DNA of 58,107 bases, taken from Allomuricauda sp. TMED12 (GTDB lineage: Bacteria > Bacteroidota > Bacteroidia > Flavobacteriales > Flavobacteriaceae). The DNA lies in the NCBI GenBank assembly GCA_002167435.2, contig NHBR02000092.1, positions 1 to 58,107 of the forward strand. The letters are read 5' to 3'. Below, one piece after another: positions 10,701 to 17,736 of the stretch. Position 1 is the stretch's first letter. Each line of letters begins with the position of its first letter. Made by a program: the position numbers and the translations under genes. The notes below the pieces were generated by a model. The model saw nothing but the letters and a program-made list of their open reading frames with translations, did not search any database and was not told the DNA's origin.

Positions 10701-11295
10701 GAGTAAAATGATGCAGTCTTCATTTATCCAAAACAATGGAGATAAAGGCTTTTCAGTTTTCCCATTGCCCATTGAAGCCCAGTTTGCACCGGTCTATGGC
10801 ATATTGGCGGAAGACTTGAATTTTGATGGATTATTAGATCTTATCCTGGTAGGAAATTCATATAACACAGAAGTAGTCTACGGAAGATACGACGCCTCGA
10901 TAGGTACTGTATTAATGAACAAAGGGGGTACTTCTTTTGAATTGGTCGATCCTACTTTATCAGGTTTTAAAGCATTGGGGGATTCTAAAAGTATGGTGCG
11001 TTTGGATAGTTATAACGGACAGTCCCTGGTACTTGTTGGAAAGAACAATGGTTCACTGGATAATTTTAGTATTGCGGATTCTGAAAAACAGAAAAAAATT
11101 GACTTCCAAAACGGAGAAAGGACAGCCGCAGTTTTTTTGAACAATGGAAAGAAAAGAAAAGAGGAAAATTTGATGGGCGCAGGCTACCTCTCACAGACTT
11201 CCAATAGTATCATTGCTTCAAGCGTTGTCGATTCCATTCAATTTTATGATGAGAACAAAAAGCTTGTCCGAACCGAAATTCCAATTAAAAACTAG
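7780..11295 (+). CDS. Large FG-GAP/VCBS repeat lipoprotein with ASPIC/UnbV domain
   Basis: A 1171-residue lipoprotein (lipobox LMLSC, C19). It is built of many FG-GAP/VCBS-type repeats, recognisable by D-x-[ND]-x-D-G-x-x-D calcium-loop motifs such as DINGDGLDDIYIS, DFNNDGNNDIFIT and DFDNDGDIDFVVG, forming probably two beta-propellers. Between them, at about residues 510-590, is an ASPIC/UnbV domain (SRGFQSSVEKDLHFGLG, then VEIIWPNG). The family is common beside SusC/SusD genes but has no established biochemical role; carbohydrate or protein binding at the surface is plausible. It follows susD after an intrinsic terminator-like hairpin and runs to 47 bp before the next gene's earliest sensible start. 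Confidence 0.85.
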   Translation: MEQIRTYSCLFLLVLMLSCSKSSDKNTLFQLLPSKKTGIDFINRITTSDSVNLLTYEYLYNGGGVGVGHFNKDSLPDLIFTSNMEESKIYLNKGNLQFDDITHKSNINTTKKWCTGVSVIDINGDGLDDIYISVGGMGNKDNFPNLLYINQGDATFVESAKEYGLADKGESIQSIFFDYDLDGDLDMYLLTGGGFENSAIMVRPMVTNGTYRNTDRLYRNDYNEALGHPVYTNVSREAGINFEGFGLGVSVIDANNDTWPDIYVSNDYLSRDLLYINTKDGSFSEEASTYFGHTSHFSMGNDVADINNDGLMDVITLDMLPEQHKRRKLMSGSHSYDMFQMAKKFGYGHQYMRNMVHYNNGNGTFSEIGQLLGIDRTDWSWAPLITDFNNDGNNDIFITNGYGKDITDLDFVKFRQSGAKTFSDPEEIRRSVLDCLVVRPTIEMSNYIFENKGQLNFQKKANDWGLNQKSISNGACYADLDLDGDLELVVNNIDQPAFIYKNNTRELYKNSNYIHISLVGNNFNSQAIGAEVTLYYGGESQKKILQSSRGFQSSVEKDLHFGLGETSQIDSVEIIWPNGDISMQSNVSANQRIEIKHAEVELVEVAKIDKWEPIFAVDSLVAFDHVERDFSDYNIQSLLNHGFSNQGPGLAVGDINADGLQDVFVGGSYGFASTIFVQQKSGGFEKNEIPDSQLYEDLGALFFDANGDGLQDLYVVSGGSERYKGHQAYQDRLYLNDPNNVGTFAKGDLPINNESTSTVAGGDFDSDGDIDLFIGGRVVPGHYPEAPTSYLLENRNGQFVDVTQEVAPSIKNIGMVSSAVWTDFDDDSHLDLVLVGEFMPITIFKGDGIKLKNITAQTSIAETNGLWNSIVAEDFDNDGDIDFVVGNIGLNSALKGTAEHPLRLDYADFDANGFIDPILSVYEEGEYYPLTSLDELTKQLPQLKKYILHYRSYAKSTTKDIMDFLGSQGHSTLESKMMQSSFIQNNGDKGFSVFPLPIEAQFAPVYGILAEDLNFDGLLDLILVGNSYNTEVVYGRYDASIGTVLMNKGGTSFELVDPTLSGFKALGDSKSMVRLDSYNGQSLVLVGKNNGSLDNFSIADSEKQKKIDFQNGERTAAVFLNNGKKRKEENLMGAGYLSQTSNSIIASSVVDSIQFYDENKKLVRTEIPIKN

Positions 11296-11374
11296 GATCA
11301 CTGGTACCGGGTATGTTTTAAAATTTTACAAACAGTTTACAATGTTAAAAACACAAGTTCTATTTCGAATAAAA

Positions 11375-12910
11375 ATGATTAGATATAAAATTTTTGTAAT
11401 AACCCTAGCATCTTTTTTGGTGGCAACGGTTTCTTGTTCAAATGAAAATCTTGAAGATACTCCCCCCGAAGTAAGTGAGCCAAACCCTGAGCCTAATCCA
11501 AACCCTGAACCTGAACCTGAACCTGAACCCAATCCGGCCCCTGTATACACCGTGGATAATATTACGGACACCTATTTTGGGGTCGCCGGTGAGGAAAATG
11601 CTTCGCAGTGGGGACCTTATAATGTGCATGATCCATCGGTGATCAAAGTAGGGGAAACCTATTATTGCTACAATACAGATGTTTCATTTGGTTCAGATGT
11701 TCGTCCGGGAATCCAAATAAGAAAATCCCAGGATCTGATCAATTGGGAGTTTTTAGGGTGGGCTTTCAATGGTCTGCCTGCTAAAGGTAGTTCCTATATT
11801 CAGAGTCAAGGTGCGGAACCTTTTAATTCCTTATGGGCTCCATATGTTATGCAAGTTGGCGATGAATTCCGTTTGTACTATTCGCTCTCTTCAAGTGTAG
11901 GAAGATTGAGTGCTATTGGTTTGGCGACCTCTAGTTCACCAGAAGGTCCATGGATTGAAAAAGATTTGGTAGTTACTTCAGCTTCCGACGGTACCATTCA
12001 AACCAACGCAATCGACCCCTCTGTTGTCGTGACCCCAAATGGTGAACATTGGTTTTATTACGGATCGGCCTATGATGGTATCTATAAATTAAGATTAGAT
12101 CCAGCAACAGGTTTGGCCATGGTAAACGGAGATAAAGGTGTTAGGATTGCGCAAAGGGGATTTACCAATGGAACTGTAAATGGAAATATCGAAGCACCGG
12201 AAGTAATTTACAATGAAACCCAGGGCATGTACTATATGTTCATTGCCTACGATTGGTTAGAAACCAAGTATAATGTTAGGGTCGGAAGGAGTGCAGATCC
12301 AGAGGGGCCTTTTTTGGATATAAATGGACTTGACATTAATACCGAGGCAGATAATGCCCCGATGATTCTAGCACCTTATAGATTTAACGATCACTCAGGT
12401 TGGCAAGGGGTGTCGCACCCGGGAGTTTTTAAGGATGAAAACGGCCAATATTATATGGCACATCAAGGGCGGCCCGGTGAGAACCTTTTTTTTATGGTGC
12501 TTCACGTTCGTAAAATTCATTGGACCGAAAATGGTTGGCCTATAGTGTCACCGGAGCGATATGCCAATGTAATCCAAACGGATATTTCGGAATCCGATAT
12601 AGTGGGTAGTTATGAACAAATTGAATTTGACTATAGAGTGGTTCCGGGCTACGCTAACGAACAAATCTCGCCAGATTTTCAGTATTCGGAGGATTTGGAA
12701 TTAATGGCAGATGGAACCATTAATGCAGAAGCTGTAAATACATGGACTTATGAAGCTCCATGGCTCACTATAAGCCTAGATAACGGACAAACCAGTTACA
12801 AACTTTATGTTGAACGAGGCCGCGATTGGGAAAATAGGGTTGACTCTACCATTTTGTTCAGCGGATTGGATGAAACTGGTACGGCAATTTGGGGTAAAAA
12901 AGTAGATTAA
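11375..12910 (+). CDS. GH43 arabinanase-type glycoside hydrolase with GH43_C domain, lipoprotein
   Basis: Start chosen at 11375 because the translation then begins with a lipoprotein signal (hydrophobic core, C21 after ATVS). A start at 11342 is possible, and the longer frame back to 11213 would overlap the previous gene by 83 bp. The 511-residue product has a Pro/Glu/Asn linker (repeat at 11481-11537) followed by a five-bladed GH43 propeller. The expected acidic triad is visible: D in NVHDPSVI (base), D in NAIDPSVVV, and E in IEAPEVIY (acid). The C-terminal ~100 residues (to YKLYVERGRDWEN and IWGKKVD) match the GH43_C sandwich of Abn2-like endo-1,5-alpha-L-arabinanases. It probably cuts arabinan at the cell surface. 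Confidence 0.9.
   Translation: MIRYKIFVITLASFLVATVSCSNENLEDTPPEVSEPNPEPNPNPEPEPEPEPNPAPVYTVDNITDTYFGVAGEENASQWGPYNVHDPSVIKVGETYYCYNTDVSFGSDVRPGIQIRKSQDLINWEFLGWAFNGLPAKGSSYIQSQGAEPFNSLWAPYVMQVGDEFRLYYSLSSSVGRLSAIGLATSSSPEGPWIEKDLVVTSASDGTIQTNAIDPSVVVTPNGEHWFYYGSAYDGIYKLRLDPATGLAMVNGDKGVRIAQRGFTNGTVNGNIEAPEVIYNETQGMYYMFIAYDWLETKYNVRVGRSADPEGPFLDINGLDINTEADNAPMILAPYRFNDHSGWQGVSHPGVFKDENGQYYMAHQGRPGENLFFMVLHVRKIHWTENGWPIVSPERYANVIQTDISESDIVGSYEQIEFDYRVVPGYANEQISPDFQYSEDLELMADGTINAEAVNTWTYEAPWLTISLDNGQTSYKLYVERGRDWENRVDSTILFSGLDETGTAIWGKKVD
11481..11537 (+). repeat. Pro-Glu/Pro-Asn dipeptide repeat in lipoprotein linker
   Basis: A run of CCxGAR/CCxAAY codons encodes alternating PN and PE dipeptides directly after the lipidated cysteine of the GH43 protein. 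It acts as a spacer between membrane anchor and catalytic domain. The near-perfect CCTGAA hexamers could vary in number between strains by slippage. Confidence 0.8.
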
Positions 12911-12921
12911 GTATAAAAATT

Positions 12922-12963
12922 ATACATAATTAACTGAAAATCAATTATTTATTAATTATGTAT
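12922..12963. repeat. 12-bp inverted repeat after the GH43 gene
   Basis: ATACATAATTAA (12922-12933) and TTAATTATGTAT (12952-12963) are perfect inverted repeats with an 18-nt loop. No T-run follows on the plus strand, so it is not a typical intrinsic terminator. It could be an mRNA 3'-end stabiliser or a protein site. Confidence 0.5.
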
Positions 12964-13026
12964 TGCTGCCGGATAATATGAGTAAATATTTTTTTTGTTT
13001 TAACGGGAAAACTTTCGTTATTTTAT

Positions 13027-13049
13027 AAATGTAAAAAAAACACTTATAA
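13027..13049 (+). promoter_or_regulatory. Candidate AraR operator, copy 3
   Basis: AAATGT, seven spacer bases, then ACACTTATAA. This is the exact reverse-orientation match of the 2920-2942 copy in both half sites. It lies about 96 bp upstream of the GH51 gene, indicating a second AraR-controlled promoter that drives the GH51-to-symporter unit. Confidence 0.6.
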
Positions 13050-13107
13050 GGTTTTTACGTAGCGTAAAGTTGATCTTATTTGAGTTAGTTTAAGTTTAGT
13101 AATTTTT

Positions 13108-13138
13108 AAAGACCACGATTTGGGTCGTGGTCTTTTTT
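13108..13138 (+). terminator. Strong terminator-shaped hairpin immediately before the GH51 start
   Basis: GACCACGA (13111-13118) pairs with TCGTGGTC (13125-13132), extended by AAA/TTT, with a 6-nt loop and a run of six T. It ends only six bases before the ATG at 13145, so no promoter can fit after it. It must therefore lie inside the leader of the downstream gene, or act as attenuator. Confidence 0.75.
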
Positions 13139-13144
13139 AAACAA

Positions 13145-14698
13145 ATGCACATGAAATTTTTTAACCATTCCACGGTCGTATTGGCCTTTTTGTGTTCGGT
13201 CTTTGCTTCTGCGCAAGAACCTGTTCAAGTAACTATAACGGAAGATGCGGAAGCCCCCATAATCAGTAAACACATTTACGGACATTTTTCCGAACACCTT
13301 GGAAGATGTATCTATGGTGGACTCTACGTTGGAGAAGAAAGCATGGTTCCCAATACGGCCGGTGTAAGAAATGATATTATTGAAGCCCTTAAGGAGCTTA
13401 AAATTCCCAACCTAAGATGGCCTGGAGGTTGTTTTGCGGATACCTATCACTGGAAAGACGGTGTTGGTCCCAAGGATGAAAGACCATCTATGGTAAACAG
13501 ATGGTGGGGAGGTGTGACCGAAGATAACAGTTTTGGTACGCACGACTTTCTTAACCTCTGTGAAACCCTGAATGCTGAACCTTACTTGGCCGCCAATGTG
13601 GGAAGCAGTACCGTTAAAGAATTCACTGAATATGTGGAGTATGTACTTCATCAAGGAGGTAGCCCTATGGCTGAATGGCGCAAGGAAAATGGTAGGGAAA
13701 ATCCTTGGGATGTGAAATATTGGGGCGTAGGAAACGAAATGTGGGGATGCGGTGGAAATATGACTGCTGAACATTATGCGGATATATATCGTCAATATGC
13801 AACTTTTATGACGGATTGGACCAATAGTGATGGTTTGTTCCGTATCGCATCTGGTGCCAATGTCGATGATTATCACTGGACCGAGGTATTGATGCGCGAT
13901 ATTCCCAAACATCTGATTGAAGGCGTGGCCTTACATTCCTATTCATTCGTGGAATGGAATGAAAAAGGGTCCTCCATTGACTATAGTGAAGAGCAATATT
14001 TTTCTACCATGAAGACCGCCCTTAAAATGGACACCTTGGTTACAAAACATTCCGCCATAATGGATAAGTACGATCCCAATAACACTATCGCATTGGTTGT
14101 AGATGAGTGGGGTGGTTGGTATGATGTAATGGAAGGGACCAATCCTGGATTTCTCTATCAGCAGAATACAATGCGCGATGCTATGATAGCTGGGACAAGC
14201 TTGAATATTTTTAACAATCACGCAAGAAGAGTGAAAATGGCCAACCTGGCACAAACCGTTAACGTGTTGCAGGCTGTTGTTTTAACCGAAGACGAGAAAA
14301 TGTTGTTGACACCAACCTACCATGTCATGAAGATGTACAACGTGCATCAAGATGCCAAATTGCTTCCAGTTGACTTTGATTCCCCTACCTATAGTTTTGA
14401 AGGAGAGGAACTGCCAGCTATTTCAATATCGGCATCCAAAACCGATGCAGGACAAGTCAATGTTTCCATGGTAAATATAGATGCCCACAAATCACATACT
14501 GTGGAAATCAACCTTGGTGATATGGATATCAAAGATTTTTCGGGTACCATTTTATCCTCTGAAGATCTACAAGACCATAACACCTTTAATCAACCCAAAA
14601 AAATCACACCAAAGGAGCTCAAGAAAGTAAATTTCCGCAAAGGGATTTTGGAAGTGGAAGTGCCACCATTTTCTGTTTTGGTGGTAACCGGAAAATAA
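13145..14698 (+). CDS. GH51 alpha-L-arabinofuranosidase, exported
   Basis: The start is placed at 13145 (13151 is an alternative) because the earlier ATG at 13127 lies inside the terminator-like hairpin. The 517-residue product has a signal peptide ending VFASAQ. The (beta/alpha)8 barrel has the GH51 acid/base in GVGNEMWG (E198) and the nucleophile in VVDEWGGWY (E321). A C-terminal beta-domain ends the protein. There is no N-terminal carbohydrate-binding extension, unlike the second GH51 at 17737, so the two are not simple duplicates. It removes alpha-L-arabinofuranosyl groups from arabinan or arabinoxylan fragments in the periplasm. It starts the second transcription unit of the locus, behind candidate AraR operator 3. 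Confidence 0.93.
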   Translation: MHMKFFNHSTVVLAFLCSVFASAQEPVQVTITEDAEAPIISKHIYGHFSEHLGRCIYGGLYVGEESMVPNTAGVRNDIIEALKELKIPNLRWPGGCFADTYHWKDGVGPKDERPSMVNRWWGGVTEDNSFGTHDFLNLCETLNAEPYLAANVGSSTVKEFTEYVEYVLHQGGSPMAEWRKENGRENPWDVKYWGVGNEMWGCGGNMTAEHYADIYRQYATFMTDWTNSDGLFRIASGANVDDYHWTEVLMRDIPKHLIEGVALHSYSFVEWNEKGSSIDYSEEQYFSTMKTALKMDTLVTKHSAIMDKYDPNNTIALVVDEWGGWYDVMEGTNPGFLYQQNTMRDAMIAGTSLNIFNNHARRVKMANLAQTVNVLQAVVLTEDEKMLLTPTYHVMKMYNVHQDAKLLPVDFDSPTYSFEGEELPAISISASKTDAGQVNVSMVNIDAHKSHTVEINLGDMDIKDFSGTILSSEDLQDHNTFNQPKKITPKELKKVNFRKGILEVEVPPFSVLVVTGK

Positions 14699-14718
14699 AT
14701 TTTTAAATACAATATCAG

Positions 14719-15714
14719 ATGCATATTTCCATTTCATTAAAAGCTCTACGAGTATTGCTCCTGTTTTTATGTATTACAGTTGGTGCATTTGCTCAAACCG
14801 ATATAGTTGTCCACGATCCGGTAGCGATCAAAGAAAAAGGTGTATATCATCTGTTTTGTACAGGTAGGGGTATATCACATTTTGTATCCACCGATTTGAA
14901 AAACTGGGAGAAGTTGGACCCTGTTTTCGCAGAGAAACCAACTTGGACCAATTCCGTTGTCCCCGAGTTTAAAAACCATATTTGGGCTCCAGACATTATT
15001 GAACATAACGGAAAGTACTATCTGTACTATTCAGTTTCTGCATTTGCCAAAAATACGTCGGCCATTGGTTTGACGATAAATACAACACTCGACCCAAATA
15101 GTGAAGACTATCTATGGGAAGATCAAGGAATCGTAGTGCAATCGATACCCAATAGAGATCTGTGGAATGCCATCGACCCAAATATTATTTTTGATGATAA
15201 TGGTACTCCATGGATGTCTTTTGGATCTTTTTGGAATGGTCTAAAAATGGTAAAACTGAGCAAAGACCTAAAATCCATTGCCCAACCCGAAGAATGGAAA
15301 ACCATAGCCAAACGGGAACGCAGCTTCGATTTGGATGATAAAGACCCTGGAGATGCAGCACTGGAAGCCCCTTTCATCTTCAAGAAAGGTCAATATTATT
15401 ATTTGTTCCTATCGTGGGATTTATGCTGTAGAGGAGAGAACAGTACATACAAGGTGGTTGTGGGACGTTCAACATCTGCAACAGGACCGTTTATGGATGC
15501 AGATGGAAAAGCGCTCAATCAAGGAGGTGGAACGCTCTTGATCCAAGGAAACGAAAACTGGTACGGTGTAGGTCATAATAGTGTTTACACTTTTGATGGT
15601 AAGGATTATTATTTCAGTCATGCTTACGATGCAAACGATAATGGTACTCCAAAACTCGTAGTAAAAGAAATTACATGGGATAATGGTTGGCCTGTGGTAG
15701 AACCCATGAATTGA
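14719..15714 (+). CDS. GH43 arabinan-active glycoside hydrolase, exported
   Basis: A 331-residue single-domain enzyme with a signal peptide (LLLFLCITVGAFAQ). GH43 triad: D in VVHDPVAI near the mature N-terminus, D in NAIDPNIIF, and E in ALEAPFIF. Compact size and the HIWAPDI and KYYLYYS motifs match arabinan endo-1,5-alpha-L-arabinosidases; exo-acting arabinanase activity is also possible. It lacks the GH43_C domain of the 11375 enzyme. The gene lies 20 bp after the GH51 gene and 26 bp before the GH127 gene, indicating co-transcription. Confidence 0.92.
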   Translation: MHISISLKALRVLLLFLCITVGAFAQTDIVVHDPVAIKEKGVYHLFCTGRGISHFVSTDLKNWEKLDPVFAEKPTWTNSVVPEFKNHIWAPDIIEHNGKYYLYYSVSAFAKNTSAIGLTINTTLDPNSEDYLWEDQGIVVQSIPNRDLWNAIDPNIIFDDNGTPWMSFGSFWNGLKMVKLSKDLKSIAQPEEWKTIAKRERSFDLDDKDPGDAALEAPFIFKKGQYYYLFLSWDLCCRGENSTYKVVVGRSTSATGPFMDADGKALNQGGGTLLIQGNENWYGVGHNSVYTFDGKDYYFSHAYDANDNGTPKLVVKEITWDNGWPVVEPMN

Positions 15715-15740
15715 AAGGGCTGGATTCAAAATTTTTATTG

Positions 15741-17717
15741 ATGTCAAAGATGAGCATAAAAAATACTACATGGATAATTGCACTGGCGCTGCTACTTGTC
15801 AATTGTAAAAACAAAGCATTGGTGTCGGCCGATACTGAAGATTCAAAGGGGTATGAAATAGAACCTGTAAACATTCAAAACGTAAAGATCAAGGATGAGT
15901 TTTGGCTACCAATAATAGAAAGGGTACAGAACAAGACCATTGAGTATGCCATAGAAAAATGTGAGCAGGAAGGAAGATTTGATAATTTCTTGATTGCTGG
16001 CGGAGAACTGGATGGTGAGGTTAAGGGAGCCATGCCTTTCGATGATACTGACGTCTATAAAATTATTGAGGGAGCCTCCAATTCCTTAATCAGTGCTCCA
16101 AATCCCAAACTGGAATCCTTGGTGGACTCTTTAGTAGCCATTATTAAAGTGGGACAAGAAGAGGATGGTTATTTGACCACTTGGCGAACCATTAATCCTG
16201 CAAAACCTCCGGCTCCATGGGTGGAGGTCAAAGAAGCTAAACGTTGGGACGGTCTCTTTATGAGCCACGAACTCTACAATGCGGGGCATTTATATGAAGC
16301 TGCAGCGGTTCACTATAAAGCAACAGGAAAAAGAAACTTTTTGGACATCGCTTTAAAGAATGCCGATTTAATGGTAGAGACCTTTGGTGATGGCGAAGCT
16401 AAAATTGATGCTGTACCTGGACATCAGATTATTGAAACTGGGCTTATCAAATTATATCAGATTACAGGAGAAGAGAAGTACCTAAAACTTTCTAAATACT
16501 TTTTGGACAATAGGGGCAACCCGGAAAACCATGAACTGTTTGGTCCTTATTCCCAAGATCATGTCCCAGTTGTGGACCAAGACGAAGTAGTGGGTCATGC
16601 GGTACGTGCTGTTTATATGTATGCTGCAATGACGGACATTGCTGCTATTAAAAAAGATACGGCCTATCTGGATGCGGTAAATGCACTATGGGAGAACATG
16701 GTAAACAAAAAAATGTACGTTACAGGAGGCATAGGCGCCAAACACGATGGTGAGGCATTTGGTGAAAACTATGAATTGCCCAACTTAACCGCCTACAACG
16801 AAACATGTGCAGCTATTGGTGATGTATACTGGAACCATAGGTTGCACAACCTTACAGGTGATGTCAAATATTTTGATGTGATCGAACGAACGCTGTACAA
16901 TGGATTGATCTCAGGACTTTCTTTGGATGGTGAAAAGTTTTTCTACCCAAATGCGTTGGAATCGGATGGAGTGTATAAGTTCAATCAAGGTGCGTGCACA
17001 CGAAAAGATTGGTTTGATTGCTCATGTTGCCCTACCAATGTGATTCGTTTTATTCCAGCTATACCCGGTCTGATCTATTCCAAAACGGGAAATACACTTT
17101 ACGCAAATCTCTACGCAAGCAATGAGGCAAGGGTGGAATTGAAGGAACAAGATGTGTTGGTCACACAGGATACTTCTTACCCATGGGATGGAAAAGTGAA
17201 ATTCACGGTAGATCCAGAAGAAACAGGAGAGTTTACCATAAAATTTAGAATACCGGGATGGTCGAGGAATATTGTGTTGCCGGGAGATTTATATCAGTAT
17301 GCATCCAGAGATGAGGCAAGCAATAAGATAACCTTAAATGGTGAAGAGTATAATGCGGTTACCGATAACGGTTATTACACAATGACCAGATCATGGAAAT
17401 CAGGGGATGTGGTGGAACTGGAGTTTCCAATGTCCGTAAGAAGAGTGATTGCCCATCCTTTGGTTGAAGAGGATAAAGGTAAAATGTCGCTCGAATATGG
17501 CCCCATAGTTTATGCAGTGGAGGAAATCGATAATAAAAACGCTTTTGACAACATTCAACTAACGGCAAACGAAGAATTCAACGTTGCCATGCAGCCCGAA
17601 TTATTGGGTGGCGTCAACACTATATCAAACGAAAAATTAACCGCAATACCGTATTACACATGGTCCAATCGCGGCATTGGAAAAATGAAGGTATGGTTGC
17701 CCGTGGAAGAGAATTAG
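15741..17717 (+). CDS. GH127 beta-L-arabinofuranosidase, lipoprotein
   Basis: Start set at 15741 (or 15750), giving a lipoprotein signal ending LLLVNC; the frame is open back to 15687 but that would overlap the GH43 gene. The 658-residue product shows the GH127 zinc/thiolate centre: E354-T-C356 in YNETCAA, and C429-C430 in DCSCCPTN. In the Bifidobacterium enzyme HypBA1 the equivalent residues are a Glu, a Cys and a Cys-Cys pair, the first Cys of the pair being the nucleophile. All four are present, so activity is expected. It releases beta-L-arabinofuranose, a linkage that GH43 and GH51 enzymes do not cut. The (alpha/alpha)6 barrel is followed by beta-sandwich domains. Confidence 0.92.
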   Translation: MSKMSIKNTTWIIALALLLVNCKNKALVSADTEDSKGYEIEPVNIQNVKIKDEFWLPIIERVQNKTIEYAIEKCEQEGRFDNFLIAGGELDGEVKGAMPFDDTDVYKIIEGASNSLISAPNPKLESLVDSLVAIIKVGQEEDGYLTTWRTINPAKPPAPWVEVKEAKRWDGLFMSHELYNAGHLYEAAAVHYKATGKRNFLDIALKNADLMVETFGDGEAKIDAVPGHQIIETGLIKLYQITGEEKYLKLSKYFLDNRGNPENHELFGPYSQDHVPVVDQDEVVGHAVRAVYMYAAMTDIAAIKKDTAYLDAVNALWENMVNKKMYVTGGIGAKHDGEAFGENYELPNLTAYNETCAAIGDVYWNHRLHNLTGDVKYFDVIERTLYNGLISGLSLDGEKFFYPNALESDGVYKFNQGACTRKDWFDCSCCPTNVIRFIPAIPGLIYSKTGNTLYANLYASNEARVELKEQDVLVTQDTSYPWDGKVKFTVDPEETGEFTIKFRIPGWSRNIVLPGDLYQYASRDEASNKITLNGEEYNAVTDNGYYTMTRSWKSGDVVELEFPMSVRRVIAHPLVEEDKGKMSLEYGPIVYAVEEIDNKNAFDNIQLTANEEFNVAMQPELLGGVNTISNEKLTAIPYYTWSNRGIGKMKVWLPVEEN

Positions 17718-17736
17718 AATCTACAAACTAAACAAC

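Noticed and set aside
11213..11374. Longer N-terminus for the first GH43 gene
   Set aside because: It would overlap the preceding gene by 83 bp and hide the lipoprotein signal that begins at 11375.
13127..13144. Earlier ATG for the GH51 gene
   Set aside because: It falls within the stem of the terminator-like hairpin; the signal peptide starts properly from 13145 or 13151.
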